DNA of 33,039 nucleotides, from NCBI GenBank assembly GCA_017524805.1, contig JAFXUX010000024.1, positions 1-33,039 of the forward strand, given 5' to 3'. A program made the position numbers and the translations under genes. The notes under the pieces were generated by a model that saw nothing but the letters and a program-made list of their open reading frames with translations, was not told the origin of the DNA and searched no databases. The DNA is from Candidatus Methanomethylophilaceae archaeon. GTDB taxonomy: Archaea > Thermoplasmatota > Thermoplasmata > Methanomassiliicoccales > Methanomethylophilaceae. Each line of letters opens with the position of its first letter. The first letter of the stretch is position 1. This document shows, piece by piece, positions 8,111-17,649 of the stretch.

Positions 8111-9846
8111 AACGTCCCCTCCGTCATCTGGGACACCGCAATCTCGCGGTACAGAGGGCAGTTTTCCATTAGCTCCCCGTGGGTCCCGATCCCCTGCACC
8201 CTGCCTTCTTCCATCACGACGATGACGTCGGCGTCCATGATCGTCCCTATGCGCTGCGCGACGATCACTACGGTGGAGCCGGCCATCTCCTTCCTCAGAG
8301 CGGCGCGGAGGTCTTTGTCGGTCTTGAAATCCAGCGCGGAGAAGGAATCGTCCAGGATGCAGATCTCGGCGCGGCGGCATACCGCCCTGGCGATGGCTAT
8401 CCTCTGCCTCTGGCCTCCGGAAAGGTTCTTTCCTCTCTGGGAGACCTGGGAATCCAGCCCGTCGGACATTCTCCTGACGAATCCGGTAGCCTGCGCGGTC
8501 TCCAGCGCCCTCCAGACGTCGTCGTCGCTTCTGTCCGGCGCGGTGTCCCCGTAGTTGACGTTGTCTCTTACGGTGCCTGTGAATATCACGGTCGACTGCG
8601 GAACATAGGAGAATCTCGAGGCCAATGCTTCCCTGGAATAGTCCCTCACATCAGTCCCGTCGATGAGGATCTGCCCGGAATCGGCGTCATATATCCTCTG
8701 CATGAGCTTGGCGACCGTGCTCTTCCCGCATCCGGTGGGCCCGATGATGGCCAGGGTCTGCCCTTTCCCGACTCCGAAGCTTATGTTCTTGATAGTCTGG
8801 ACGTTTGACCCGGGGTATCCGAAGCTTACGTCCCTGAATTCGATGGTGCCCCCGTCCTTTCCGCCCTCCGAGCTTCCGCCCTTGATCCTGGGCTCGCTGT
8901 CGAGGACCTCCTCGATCCTCTTGGCGCTGATTGATGCCCTCGGATACGCGCGGATGATCTCGGTCATCATCATGAACGCCCTCAGGACCTGGATGGCATA
9001 CGAGGAGAACACGATCATATCAGAGAAAAGAATCATCTGCGCTTCCACGTCGCCTTCCTTGGCGATCAGAGTCGCCCCGATCCAGTAGATCGCCATGGTG
9101 AGGAAATTGGTAAGCACGGACGTGATGGTGAACATCGGGAACATTATGCGGAGTACTGACAGATTGTCCTTGAGGAGCAGCTCGGAAGCTTCGGAGAATT
9201 TCCTCATCTGGAATTCGTCGGCGTTGTAGGCCCTGATGACCCTGACGCCGGTGATGCTCTCGCGGGTATCGCGGTTGACGGTATCGATATGCTTCTGGAT
9301 CCTTTCGTAATACTTCATCGAGCGCCAGATCACCAGCATGATGACCGTCATCATGATCACGACGGCCAGAGCGGTGACGAAGGTCCATTCCCACGCGCTG
9401 CCGGAGATCTTCGCAATCGCCCATACCGCCATGATCGGGGATCTCACCACGGTCTGCAGGGCGCGGGCGACGAACTGCTGGACCTGCGTGATGTCATTGG
9501 TGCTGCGGGTGATCAGGGAAGCGACCGAAAATCTGTCGACATCCTCCGGCGAGAAGCTTTGGATCTTGTCCAGAAGCTTCAGGCGGATGTTCCGGCTCAT
9601 AGAAGATGACACGTTCGCTATCAGGTATCCCGTGCACATCGAGCACCCTAGGCTCAGCAAGGCGCATCCGAGCATCTCCAGCCCGCATCTCGCGATCTCC
9701 TCGGAGGATGTGCCGCTCTGGAGCCCGTATGTTATCTCGCTCATGTATTCCGGGATCCTGAGATCCAAGTACACCTGGGCGATTATGAAAGCGGCTGCGA
9801 GGGCGAAGAGAGCCCATTCCCTTTTCGTCAGATATTTCAGGATCAT
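8107..9846 (-). CDS. ABC exporter subunit with a degenerate NBD (pair 1)
   Basis: A 579-residue half-transporter and the first gene of the pair. Six membrane helices fill residues 10-300. Walker A GPTGCGKST is at 369-377 and the signature LSGGQ at 475-479. Walker B is ICILDDS, so D500 stands where the catalytic glutamate should be. This Glu-to-Asp change marks the degenerate site of heterodimeric exporters such as BmrCD, LmrCD and TM287/288. The stop overlaps the ATG of the second subunit by four bases, which supports one-to-one synthesis. The gene begins about 70 nt after the ferredoxin-domain gene on the same strand and may share its transcript. Drug, peptide or lipid export cannot be told apart from sequence. 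Confidence 0.93.
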   Translation of the reverse strand: MILKYLTKREWALFALAAAFIIAQVYLDLRIPEYMSEITYGLQSGTSSEEIARCGLEMLGCALLSLGCSMCTGYLIANVSSSMSRNIRLKLLDKIQSFSPEDVDRFSVASLITRSTNDITQVQQFVARALQTVVRSPIMAVWAIAKISGSAWEWTFVTALAVVIMMTVIMLVIWRSMKYYERIQKHIDTVNRDTRESITGVRVIRAYNADEFQMRKFSEASELLLKDNLSVLRIMFPMFTITSVLTNFLTMAIYWIGATLIAKEGDVEAQMILFSDMIVFSSYAIQVLRAFMMMTEIIRAYPRASISAKRIEEVLDSEPRIKGGSSEGGKDGGTIEFRDVSFGYPGSNVQTIKNISFGVGKGQTLAIIGPTGCGKSTVAKLMQRIYDADSGQILIDGTDVRDYSREALASRFSYVPQSTVIFTGTVRDNVNYGDTAPDRSDDDVWRALETAQATGFVRRMSDGLDSQVSQRGKNLSGGQRQRIAIARAVCRRAEICILDDSFSALDFKTDKDLRAALRKEMAGSTVVIVAQRIGTIMDADVIVVMEEGRVQGIGTHGELMENCPLYREIAVSQMTEGTL

Positions 9847-9919
9847 TTGCTCGGACGGCTTCCGGACGGTTCCCGCCGCCGGAAAGGCAGGAAGAAATAT
9901 CGCTTATCGGCGGATAAAA

Positions 9920-10603
9920 TCATCCCCTCGGGATTCCGTCGATGCCCAGGGTAACGGACGAAAAAGGAACCCCGCAGGCATCGGCGGCGGATCTGGCCGC
10001 ATCGGAAAGGGGACCGCAGCAGGGCACCTCCATCCTCACGGCCGTCACGCTTCTGATGCCGTTGGACGCGATTATCTCGGCCAGCCTGCGCCAGGAATCC
10101 TGCGGGTCCAACTTGGGGCAGCCGATCAGCACGATCTTCCCTTTCATGAAATCCTCGTGGAAGCTTCCGCAGGCGAACGCGGAGCAGTCGGCGGCTACCA
10201 GCAGATCGCAGCCTTCGAAATACGGGGCCCTCAAAGGCGCGAGACGGATCTGCACCGGCCACTGCAACAGCCTGCTAGGCGATCTTCCGGAGACTGGACC
10301 CTCTTTCCCTCCGCCGATGGTTCTGGGCATAGAACCGGGGCAATGAGCAGGCTGCATAGGGATTCCCGGCTGGACGGCCGGTATCCCGGATGGGGCCGAG
10401 AATTCCGGGACGTCCCTCTTTTCGATGGATATGGCATCTGCGGGACAGGATGGGAGGCATGCTCCGAGACCGTCGCAATGGTCTTCGCAGACCAGCACCG
10501 CCTTCCCGCCGATCATCTGGATGGCCCCCTCTTCGCATGCCTCCGCGCACGCCCCGCATCCGGTGCACTTCTCCGGATCTATCCTCACGATGTCGCGCAT
10601 CAT
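9920..10603 (-). CDS. 4Fe-4S ferredoxin-domain protein
   Basis: A 227-residue protein. The N-terminus carries one classic cluster motif (C13, C16, C19, C23). A second site has C39, C43, C49 and C53, with CDGLGAC in place of CxxCxxC; this variant is usual in the family. The rest has features of a widespread anaerobe family: CPGSMPR, LLQWPVQIRLAP, APYFEGCDLLVAADCSAF, FHEDFMKGKIVLIGCPKLD and MEVPCCGPL. These repeated Cys-containing stretches suggest further metal or redox chemistry. The precise reaction is unknown to me; electron transfer in the cytoplasm is the safe reading. ATG ATG at 10603/10600 gives two possible starts. A TATA-like ATTTATTAA near 10640 suits a short leader. Confidence 0.88.
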   Translation of the reverse strand: MMRDIVRIDPEKCTGCGACAEACEEGAIQMIGGKAVLVCEDHCDGLGACLPSCPADAISIEKRDVPEFSAPSGIPAVQPGIPMQPAHCPGSMPRTIGGGKEGPVSGRSPSRLLQWPVQIRLAPLRAPYFEGCDLLVAADCSAFACGSFHEDFMKGKIVLIGCPKLDPQDSWRRLAEIIASNGIRSVTAVRMEVPCCGPLSDAARSAADACGVPFSSVTLGIDGIPRG

Positions 10604-10689
10604 CTTATCAGGGGCGGCATCGCTCTGAAGCTGTTAATAAATTCTGAATCCGGAAGAAATGCCCTGCGGAACGGGACATGCACCGTACA

Positions 10690-10698
10690 AATAATTAT
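10690..10698 (+). promoter_or_regulatory. TATA-like box of the 10721 gene
   Basis: AATAATTAT is centred near 10694, about 27 nt before the ATG at 10721. This predicts a leaderless transcript; no Shine-Dalgarno is seen. Confidence 0.45.
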
Positions 10699-10720
10699 TG
10701 CGGAATGGAATCTTCATCGC

Positions 10721-11188
10721 ATGCCTTCCCTTACAATCGAATATGACGGGGCAAGAGACAGGACCGGCCGCGAGCTTTCCTTGGAGATCGACGGGAAAGA
10801 ATCCGCCTCCATCCGGTCAGGAGAATCATGCTCCTTCGAGCTGGAGGAAGGTACGCACGTCATCAATGCCGGATCGGAAAAGTGCAGCAAGAGGATTGAG
10901 ATCCGGCTCCGGAGCGACGACAGGTTCATAATCGCATGGGACTGGTTCTGGGGAGGGCTGACAGCGGCCGATGAGCGTGCCGACCGTTACAGCGAAGGCG
11001 GAAGCCTGGCGAAGATAATCGCCCTCATAGTCATCGCGGCCGCAGGTACGGGCATCATCTGGTCCGTCCCCCTGGATTTCTCCGTGAGGTTGGCCGCTGC
11101 GGTGGCGTTCACAGGTTCCTTCTTCGCTTTCGTGATGTTTCTGACCCTCCGCCGCAGAAAAGCGACGGCCGTCATAGATCACAGATAA
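10721..11188 (+). CDS. Small membrane protein with a PEGA-like beta domain
   Basis: A 155-residue protein. Residues 1-62 form a short beta-sandwich-like stretch (LTIEYDG, LSLEIDGKESASIRSGES, FELEEGTHVINAG) that closely resembles the two repeats in the gene at 26582. Pattern: strand, I-DG--VAS-R-GE, then a hydrophobic strand ending in GTH-I. Two hydrophobic helices follow (IIALIVIAAAGTGII and LAAAVAFTGSFFAFVMFLTL) with a basic end, so it is probably an integral membrane protein with the beta domain on one face. No named function is recognised. It is divergent from the ferredoxin gene and ends 15 nt before the convergent trpA end. Longer frames through this start have no family support. Confidence 0.75.
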   Translation: MPSLTIEYDGARDRTGRELSLEIDGKESASIRSGESCSFELEEGTHVINAGSEKCSKRIEIRLRSDDRFIIAWDWFWGGLTAADERADRYSEGGSLAKIIALIVIAAAGTGIIWSVPLDFSVRLAAAVAFTGSFFAFVMFLTLRRRKATAVIDHR

Positions 11189-11203
11189 GACGGCCAGCGC
11201 CGA

Positions 11204-11986
11204 TTATTCCAGGCGCTCGAGCATTGCGTCCTTCAGCGATCTGACGAACTCCCCCACCGGCCCGGCGGAATCCCTGCCGTTCTTGGCCACGATCTTGACG
11301 ATCGCCGATCCCACGATAACGCCGTCCGCCAGGCGGGACATGTCCCTGGCCTGCTCGGGAGTCGATATTCCGAACCCTACCGCGCAGGGAGTTTCAGTGC
11401 TCTCCCTGATGGCTTCGATCATCGGCGAGATGTCCGTGGTTATCTTCGATCTGGTCCCGGTCACTCCCATGGACGAGACCACGTAAAGGAAGCCCTCGGA
11501 CTCCTTCGCGATCATCCTTATCCTGTCATGGGACGTGGGCGCCACCATGGAGATCAATGCGACGCCGTGCCTCCTGCATGCGGGCTCGAAATCCTCCTTC
11601 TCCTCGTACGGGACGTCCGGAAGTATCAGCCCTCTGATGCCAGCCATCTCGCAGCGGGACAGGAAGCGCTCGGTGCCGTATGAGAATACTACATTCGCAT
11701 AGGTCATGAACGCCAGCGGGATGTCTATCTCGCCGCGGAGGGATTCGGCCATGTCGAACACCTTGTCGGTGGTGGTGCCGGCCTTCAGGGCACGCACGTT
11801 CGCGGCCTGGATCACCGGCCCTTCGGCAGTGGGATCTGAGAAGGGTATTCCCAGCTCCACCAGATCCACGCCGTTGGATGCCATCGACCGGACTATCTCG
11901 GCCGTTGTGTCCAGATCGGGATCCCCGCAGGTCAGGAATGCGACCAGAGCCTTTCTTCCTTTGAATGCTCCGCCGATATCGCTCAT
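11204..11986 (-). CDS. trpA: Tryptophan synthase alpha chain
   Basis: A 260-residue TIM-barrel subunit that splits indole-3-glycerol phosphate into indole and glyceraldehyde-3-phosphate and channels indole to TrpB. Seen: [13 protein letters not shown], the catalytic Glu in [10 protein letters not shown] (E44), the phosphate-binding [11 protein letters not shown] and [10 protein letters not shown]. The residue aligned to the second catalytic acid, Asp60 of the E. coli enzyme, is Glu here ([10 protein letters not shown]55). I recall this variant as common in clostridial TrpA. It is the last gene of the trp operon, and its ATG sits inside the trpB reading frame. Sequence style suggests a bacterial origin of this gene or gene pair. 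Confidence 0.97.
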   Translation of the reverse strand: MSDIGGAFKGRKALVAFLTCGDPDLDTTAEIVRSMASNGVDLVELGIPFSDPTAEGPVIQAANVRALKAGTTTDKVFDMAESLRGEIDIPLAFMTYANVVFSYGTERFLSRCEMAGIRGLILPDVPYEEKEDFEPACRRHGVALISMVAPTSHDRIRMIAKESEGFLYVVSSMGVTGTRSKITTDISPMIEAIRESTETPCAVGFGISTPEQARDMSRLADGVIVGSAIVKIVAKNGRDSAGPVGEFVRSLKDAMLERLE

Positions 11987-13169
11987 CTATCTTCTCCCCC
12001 CTGTATCTGGCTATGGAAGCCACGTCCTTGTCGCCGCGGCCTGAAAGTGTTACCACTATAGTCTTACTCTTATCCATTTTCGGAGCCTGCTCCATCACGA
12101 AAGCCAGGGCGTGGGACGACTCTATCGCCGGGATTATCCCTTCTGTGCGCGACAGATACTCGAAAGCCCTCACCGCCTGCTCGTCGGTTACCGCAACATA
12201 GCGGGCGCGGGATATGTCGTGGAGCCACGCATGCTCCGGGCCGATCCCCGGATAGTCCAGGCCGGCGGATATCGAATACACCGGAGCTATCTGGCCGTAC
12301 TCGTCCTGGCAGAAATAGGACTTCATCCCGTGGAATATGCCCAGCCTCCCGATGTTTATCGTGGCTGCGGTCTCTAAGGTGTCTATTCCCTTGCCGGCGG
12401 CCTCGCATCCTACCAGCTCCACCTCCTCGTCCCTTATGAAATCGTAGAAAGTACCGATGGCGTTGCTGCCGCCTCCGACGCATGCCACCAGCATGTCCGG
12501 GAGCTTTCCCTCCTTCTCCATCATCTGGGCCCTTATCTCTTTGCCGATGACGGACTGGAAATCTCTCACTATAGTGGGAAACGGATGGGGGCCCATCACC
12601 GAGCCCAGGCAGTAGTGCGTATCGTCGATGCGGGAGGTCCACTCGCGCATGCATTCCGATACGGCGTCCTTCAGGGTGCCCGTGCCGGTCTCGACCCCGC
12701 GGACCTCGGCGCCCAGGAGCCTCATGCGGTACACGTTGAGGGCCTGCCTCCTCATGTCCTCGACGCCCATGTAGACGACGCATTCCATGCCCATGAGAGC
12801 TGCCGCGGTCGCCGTTGCCACGCCGTGCTGGCCGGCGCCGGTCTCGGCTATGAGACGGGTCTTCCCCATCTTCTTCGCCAGAAGGGCCTGGCCAAGGACA
12901 TTGTTGATCTTATGCGCGCCGGTGTGGTTTAGATCCTCCCTTTTGAGATAGATCTTGGCCCCGCCCAGATCCTCGGTCATTTTCTTGGCATAATACAGGC
13001 GGCTGGGGCGGCCAGCATAATCGTCCAGAAGCGCTTTCAGCTCCCTCTGGAACTCCGGATCGTCCTTGAAGCGGTTGTAAGCCTCCTCGAGCTCGATCAC
13101 CGTGCTCATAAGCGTCTCGGGGATGTACTGCCCCCCGTGGATTCCGAATCTTCCGTTTGGATTGGTCAT
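11526..13169 (-). CDS. trpB: Tryptophan synthase beta chain, stop codon lost
   Basis: TrpB condenses indole with serine using PLP. Seen: [14 protein letters not shown], the PLP lysine K87 in [10 protein letters not shown]109 in [12 protein letters not shown], the phosphate loop [15 protein letters not shown] and SGRGDKDV. The family part is 396 residues and ends with [10 protein letters not shown] at about 11982, a usual length and ending. The next codon is CGA (11981-11979), not a stop. The frame then runs out of frame through trpA to 11526 and adds 151 Arg/Gly-rich residues without family support. The start is the ATG at 13169, which overlaps the trpF TGA (ATGA); a TTG at 13175 is also in frame. 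Enzyme identity is certain; the real C-terminus is not. Confidence 0.93.
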   Translation of the reverse strand: MTNPNGRFGIHGGQYIPETLMSTVIELEEAYNRFKDDPEFQRELKALLDDYAGRPSRLYYAKKMTEDLGGAKIYLKREDLNHTGAHKINNVLGQALLAKKMGKTRLIAETGAGQHGVATATAAALMGMECVVYMGVEDMRRQALNVYRMRLLGAEVRGVETGTGTLKDAVSECMREWTSRIDDTHYCLGSVMGPHPFPTIVRDFQSVIGKEIRAQMMEKEGKLPDMLVACVGGGSNAIGTFYDFIRDEEVELVGCEAAGKGIDTLETAATINIGRLGIFHGMKSYFCQDEYGQIAPVYSISAGLDYPGIGPEHAWLHDISRARYVAVTDEQAVRAFEYLSRTEGIIPAIESSHALAFVMEQAPKMDKSKTIVVTLSGRGDKDVASIARYRGEKIDERYRRSIQRKKGSGRIPDLRGSRSGHNGRDSPVDGIQRRGSGGAGNTLLRSHCRRAGDPGRERACPEGRHHHRQGVRHGRIPPRRDRHPAGVHDLCECSILIRHRALPVPLRDGWHQRADTSGRPVRGEGGFRARMQEARRRIDLHGGAHVP

Positions 13170-13783
13170 ATGCAAGCCCCTTTACCGGCCGTCTTCGCTC
13201 CTCTGACGAACGCCCTCATCTTCTCGGGATCCTTCGCGCCGTCCGTCTCTATCCCGGAGCTCACGTCCACGGCGTATGGATGCAGTTTTATAACGGCTTC
13301 GCTGACGCTGTCCGGAGTCAGACCCCCCGCCAGGATGTATTCGCGGCCCATCAGAGACAATAACGACGTATCGAATGCCTTTCCAGATCCCATCCCGCCG
13401 TCGAGAAGAATCAGATCCGCGGACGAAGACCCGGCTTTCCTGATGTCCTCCGCGCTTCTGACGATGAAAGATTTGATTATCGCCGCGTCGGTCATGCTGC
13501 GCAGGCGGGAAATATAGCCGTCGCTCTCGGAGCCGTGCAGCTGCACCGCTTTCAGGCCGAGAGATTCGGCCATGAATGCCACCCCCTCTGCCGGCGAATC
13601 TACGAAGACGCCCACGGACATCACGCCCTTCGGGATCAGGCGGGCCATCTTCGCCGCATCCCCCAGTCCTACGCTCCTGCAGAATCCCGGAGTCAGAACC
13701 ATCCCGATCGCATCCGCCCCGGCTTCCGCGGCTTCGTGGACGTCCCTCTCGGAGCGCATCCCGCAGAGCTTGACAAGCGTCAT
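13166..13783 (-). CDS. trpF: Phosphoribosylanthranilate isomerase
   Basis: A 205-residue TIM-barrel enzyme carrying out the Amadori rearrangement of phosphoribosylanthranilate to CdRP. Seen: the general base C7 in [29 protein letters not shown], a candidate general acid D128 in LILLDGG, and the phosphate site [11 protein letters not shown] and AVDVSSGIE. Length is normal. The start at 13783 is fixed by an ATGA overlap with the trpC stop; the frame is open further upstream but that part is the shadow of trpC. The first helix uses MRSERDV rather than the more usual TR-EDA, a minor divergence. Confidence 0.95.
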   Translation of the reverse strand: MTLVKLCGMRSERDVHEAAEAGADAIGMVLTPGFCRSVGLGDAAKMARLIPKGVMSVGVFVDSPAEGVAFMAESLGLKAVQLHGSESDGYISRLRSMTDAAIIKSFIVRSAEDIRKAGSSSADLILLDGGMGSGKAFDTSLLSLMGREYILAGGLTPDSVSEAVIKLHPYAVDVSSGIETDGAKDPEKMRAFVRGAKTAGKGACI

Positions 13784-14568
13784 GGCAGGCCCCTCAGCTC
13801 GCGGATCTTCGCGGCCCTGTCGTCCGAGCGCATCAGCGTCTCGCCTATCAGGACGGCATCGACCCCGTTCCTCTCCAGGTCTTCCACGTCCCGGCGGCTC
13901 TTTATCCCGCTCTCCGCCACGAACAGAACGTTCTCCGGCACCATCGGGCGGAGCCTGAGGCAGTTGAGATGGTCCACCGTGAAATCCTTGAGGTCGCGGT
14001 TGTTCACCCCGATTATCCTGGCCCCGCATTCCAGAGCCATGGATACCTCCGACGGGTCATGGGCTTCCACCAGCGCCGACATGGAAAGCGAATCGCACAC
14101 TTCTATGAGCCTTCTCAGCTCTTCTTTGCTCAGAATCGAGCAGATGAGCAAGACAGCGGACGCGCCGGCGCATTTGGCTTCATGAACCATGTACTCGTCG
14201 ACGACGAAATCCTTGCGGAGAACCGGTATGCGCACCGCAGAGGCTATCTCCGACAGATGGCCCAGGTCCCCAAGGAAACGGCTGGGTTCGGTGAGGACCG
14301 ATATGCAGGACGCGCCGGCGGCCTCGTACTCCTTGGCTATGTCCAGATACGGATAGGCCTCGGATATCACGCCTTTCGATGGCGAGGCTTTCTTGACCTC
14401 GCATATGAACGACATGCCCTCTTTCCTCAGGGCCTCCTCGAACGGGAATTGCTTAGGGCCGGCTGCGGCGGCGGAGGATCTGCGCCTCATCTCATCCGGA
14501 GGGACCTCCTTCTCCGCCTCGGAAACCCTTCTGCTGGCCTCTTCCGCCAGCTCGTCCAGCACGGTCAT
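13780..14568 (-). CDS. trpC: Indole-3-glycerol phosphate synthase
   Basis: A 262-residue TIM-barrel enzyme that closes and decarboxylates CdRP to indole-3-glycerol phosphate. Seen: the substrate-binding [13 protein letters not shown] (55-66) with its catalytic lysine, [42 protein letters not shown] split over strands 3 and 4, [16 protein letters not shown] and VAESGI. The start at 14568 overlaps the trpD TGA (ATGA). TrpC and TrpF are separate genes here, unlike the E. coli fusion. Confidence 0.96.
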   Translation of the reverse strand: MTVLDELAEEASRRVSEAEKEVPPDEMRRRSSAAAAGPKQFPFEEALRKEGMSFICEVKKASPSKGVISEAYPYLDIAKEYEAAGASCISVLTEPSRFLGDLGHLSEIASAVRIPVLRKDFVVDEYMVHEAKCAGASAVLLICSILSKEELRRLIEVCDSLSMSALVEAHDPSEVSMALECGARIIGVNNRDLKDFTVDHLNCLRLRPMVPENVLFVAESGIKSRRDVEDLERNGVDAVLIGETLMRSDDRAAKIRELRGLP

Positions 14569-15578
14569 GCGCTCGCCTTCCTGTACCTTTCCAGGAGCCT
14601 CATGGCTTCGCCTTCGTCTATGAGGTTGGCCGCCATCTCGATGCCTTCCCTCATATCCTTGGCTTTCCCGGCGCAATACAGGCCTGCCGCCGAATTCATC
14701 AGGACTATGTCGCGCTTAGGGCCTTTCGCCGATGACAGGATGTCCAGCGTTATTCTGGCGTTGTCCTCCGCCGTCCCTCCGACGATGTCCTCTTTCCTGC
14801 CTCTGGCCAGGCCGAAATCCTCCGGGGCGATTTCATAGCTCTCGATCTTCCCGTCGCGCAGCTCGCAGACCGAAGTCGAATCCGAGACGGAGATCTCGTC
14901 CATGCGGTCATTGCCGTGGACCACCATCCCCCTCCTAACGCCGAGGCTGTCCATGACATGGGCCAGAGGCTCCAGGAGAAGAGGATCGTAAACTCCGAGG
15001 ACCTCATACTTGGGCTTCGCGGGGTTGGTCAGCGGGCCCAGGATGTTGAACACCGTCCTGATTCCCAGCTCCTTGCGGATGGAGCCGACGTACTTCATGG
15101 AAGGATGGTATTTCTGGGCGAAAAGGAAGCATATTCCCGGATAGTCCAGCAGAGCCAGAGCCTTCTCCGGCCCCTGGTCCAGGGATATCCCCAGCGCTTC
15201 GAGGACGTCAGCGGATCCGCTTCTGGATGAGGCGGCTCTGTTCCCGTGCTTGGACACCTTCACCCCGGAGGACGCAATTACCATCGCCGATGTGGACGAG
15301 ATGTTGAAGCTGTGGGATCCGTCCCCTCCGGTCCCGACGATCTCCAGGGTGTCGTAAGGGTTCCGGAACGGGATGGCGCCGTCGCGCATGGCGGCCGCGC
15401 TCCCGGCTATCTCCGCGATGGTCTCCGCCCGGGTGCTCTTCGTAGACAGAGCCGCCAAGTAAGCGGCGTTCTGGGTCGGCGTCGTCTTTCCGGACATGAT
15501 CTCGCTCATGACCTGGTACGCCTCGTCGTATGTGAGGTCCTGCTTGTCGACTATTTTGATGATGGCCTCTTTGATCAT
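14565..15578 (-). CDS. trpD: Anthranilate phosphoribosyltransferase
   Basis: A 337-residue enzyme that joins anthranilate to PRPP. Seen: the PRPP-binding [11 protein letters not shown] starting at residue 82, [21 protein letters not shown] (glycine and Ser-rich substrate loop), [27 protein letters not shown] and [11 protein letters not shown]. All are at family positions, and the length is typical. It overlaps trpG upstream and trpC downstream by 4-nt ATGA junctions. Confidence 0.96.
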   Translation of the reverse strand: MIKEAIIKIVDKQDLTYDEAYQVMSEIMSGKTTPTQNAAYLAALSTKSTRAETIAEIAGSAAAMRDGAIPFRNPYDTLEIVGTGGDGSHSFNISSTSAMVIASSGVKVSKHGNRAASSRSGSADVLEALGISLDQGPEKALALLDYPGICFLFAQKYHPSMKYVGSIRKELGIRTVFNILGPLTNPAKPKYEVLGVYDPLLLEPLAHVMDSLGVRRGMVVHGNDRMDEISVSDSTSVCELRDGKIESYEIAPEDFGLARGRKEDIVGGTAEDNARITLDILSSAKGPKRDIVLMNSAAGLYCAGKAKDMREGIEMAANLIDEGEAMRLLERYRKASA

Positions 15579-16168
15579 CGCCTGTCCCCCTTGAGAACCC
15601 CGGCCGACCTCAGGAACCCTTCCATCATGGCCTTCCCTTCGGGGGTCAGTATCGACTCGGGATGGAACTGCACGCCGTGTATGCGGTAGATGCGGTGCTT
15701 GACTGCCATGACCTCTCCGTCCTCCGACATGGCGGTGACCGAAAGGCAGTCGGGGATTCTATCAGGATCCGCGGCCAGCGAATGGTATCTGGCTACGCCC
15801 ATCTCCTTCGGCAGCCCCTCGAACATCGGATCGGCGCCGGTAACGGTGATCACGGAGCGCTTCCCGTGCATCGGACGCTTGGCATGGATTATCGATCCGC
15901 CGAAGGCCTGGCAGATGGCCTGATGTCCGAGGCATACGCCCAGAACCGGGATCTTCGCCCCCAGCCTCCTGACCAGCTCCACGCAGACTCCGGCGTCCTC
16001 CGGGCGTCCCGGACCGGGAGACAGGATGATCGCGTCCGGCCTCATCATGTAGATCTGGTCCACGGTCCTGGAGTCGTTCCTGATCACCTGGACATCCGGG
16101 ACTATGGATCCGATGAGCTGATATAGATTGTAGCTGAAGCTGTCATAGTTGTCGATTATGAGAATCAT
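15575..16168 (-). CDS. trpG: Anthranilate synthase glutaminase subunit
   Basis: A 197-residue class I glutamine amidotransferase that feeds ammonia to TrpE. Seen: [16 protein letters not shown] at the N-terminus, the oxyanion strand [12 protein letters not shown], nucleophile C79 in [10 protein letters not shown], the ARYHSL stretch, and the His-Glu pair in [10 protein letters not shown]. It sits directly after trpE with an ATGA overlap and before trpD with another, in line with the TrpE-TrpG complex. In some organisms the homologue is shared with folate synthesis (PabA), but the operon context makes TrpG the natural reading. Confidence 0.96.
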   Translation of the reverse strand: MILIIDNYDSFSYNLYQLIGSIVPDVQVIRNDSRTVDQIYMMRPDAIILSPGPGRPEDAGVCVELVRRLGAKIPVLGVCLGHQAICQAFGGSIIHAKRPMHGKRSVITVTGADPMFEGLPKEMGVARYHSLAADPDRIPDCLSVTAMSEDGEVMAVKHRIYRIHGVQFHPESILTPEGKAMMEGFLRSAGVLKGDRR

Positions 16169-17622
16169 TGATCATCGCCTCCCGCCGCTTTGAGCGCTGC
16201 GACCACCGCCGCGGCTTTGTCCAGGCATTCCTTGTATTCTTTCTCGGGCACCGAATCGGCGACGATGCCAGCGCCGCTGCGGACGAAGACCTTGCCGTTC
16301 TTCTTGTAGGCGATGCGGATGGCGATCGCGGTGTCAAGGTTCCCGGCGAGATCGATGTACCCGATGGCCCCGCCGTAGATGCCTCTCTTGTTGTTCTCCA
16401 GCTTGTTGATGAGGCGGCTGGCCATGATCTTCGGGGCGCCGGAAAGGGTGCCGGCGGGAAGGATGGAGCCGACTGCGTCGAGAGCATCCATCCCTTCGCG
16501 GATCTCCCCGCGGACGGTGGAACCGATGTGCATGACGTGGGAGAACCTCTGGATCGAATGGAACCTCTCGACCTCCACGGTCCCGAAGCGGGATATCTTT
16601 CCGATGTCGTTGCGGCCCAGATCCACCAGCATGTCGTGCTCGGCGAGCTCCTTCACATCGGCCAGCAGGCCGCGCTCCAGTTCCGCGTCCTCTTCGGGGG
16701 TCTTCCCGCGGGGACGGGTTCCGGCAAGAGGGAAAGTGTGCAGCACGCCGTCCTCCAGTTTGACCAGAGTCTCCGGCGAAGATCCGGCAACCTCCATGTC
16801 GGTTCCGGAGAAATAGAACATGTAAGGCGAGGGGTTGATCTCGCGGAGTCTCATGTACGCGCCGAAGAGGCTCCCTTCGAAATCGGCCTCCAGACGGTTG
16901 GAAAGGACGATCTGGAATATGTCCCCGTCGAAGATGTGGCGCTTGGCCTCCTCGACCATGGAGCAATACCTCTCCTGGCCGAACAGCTGCCTGATATCGG
17001 ATGTCATGCGGCCGCTGAGCCCGCGCTTGGGCTCCCCGTTGACGACGAGGCTCTCCATCTTGTCCAGCTCGAAGCGGGCCATGTTGAACGACGTCTCGGG
17101 CGCCTTCAGATCCACGTTCACTATGAGGACGACGCAGCCGTCGGCTCTGTCGAAGGCGATGACCTTGTCGAAGAGCATGAGATCCAGGTCCTGGAACCCT
17201 TCGTCGTCCTTGGCGTTGAGCTTGACCGAAGGCTCGGCATATTTCATGTAATCATACGCGAAATAACCGACCAGGCCGCCGGTGAAGGAGGGCATCCCGG
17301 GGACCTTGGGGCTTCTGTTGGCCTCCATGACCTGGCGGATGTAGCTGGCCGGATCCTCGGTGGTCAGCTCCAGGTCGCCTATGCGCATGGTCCTGTTCTT
17401 GCAGGAGATTGCCAGAGACGGTTCGTAACCGAGGAAAGAATAGCGCCCCCAGTTCTTGTCCTCGTCCACGCTCTCCAGAAGGAAGCAGTGGCTGGAGACA
17501 TTCATCAGGACTTTGGCAATCTCCGTCGGCGTCCTTTCGCAGCGGATCCTGCGGCATACCGGGTATTTCTTGTATCTCCCATCGGCGGCCGCCTTCAAGA
17601 CTTCTTCCAGCTTCGGTTCCAT
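16165..17622 (-). CDS. trpE: Anthranilate synthase component I
   Basis: A 485-residue chorismate-using enzyme and first gene of the trp operon. The N-terminal LLES (48-51) is the tryptophan feedback-binding motif, so the enzyme is probably inhibited by tryptophan. The chorismate domain shows MFYFSGTDMEVAGSSPE, FPLAGTRPRG, ELAEHDMLVDLGRNDIG and ILPAGTLSGAPK, all at expected positions. Two starts are possible. An ATG at 17649 adds nine residues (MYNNIQSGK) of AT-rich, coding-unlike sequence. The ATG at 17622 begins MEPKLEEV and fits a short leader from the nearer TATA-like element, and I prefer it. ATGA overlap with trpG. Confidence 0.95.
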   Translation of the reverse strand: MEPKLEEVLKAAADGRYKKYPVCRRIRCERTPTEIAKVLMNVSSHCFLLESVDEDKNWGRYSFLGYEPSLAISCKNRTMRIGDLELTTEDPASYIRQVMEANRSPKVPGMPSFTGGLVGYFAYDYMKYAEPSVKLNAKDDEGFQDLDLMLFDKVIAFDRADGCVVLIVNVDLKAPETSFNMARFELDKMESLVVNGEPKRGLSGRMTSDIRQLFGQERYCSMVEEAKRHIFDGDIFQIVLSNRLEADFEGSLFGAYMRLREINPSPYMFYFSGTDMEVAGSSPETLVKLEDGVLHTFPLAGTRPRGKTPEEDAELERGLLADVKELAEHDMLVDLGRNDIGKISRFGTVEVERFHSIQRFSHVMHIGSTVRGEIREGMDALDAVGSILPAGTLSGAPKIMASRLINKLENNKRGIYGGAIGYIDLAGNLDTAIAIRIAYKKNGKVFVRSGAGIVADSVPEKEYKECLDKAAAVVAALKAAGGDDQ

Positions 17623-17649
17623 TTTACCACTCTGTATATTATTATACAT

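Noticed and set aside
9338-10720. Long plus-strand frame leading into the 10721 gene
   Set aside because: It runs antisense through the ABC and ferredoxin genes and reads as low-quality protein until the ATG at 10721.
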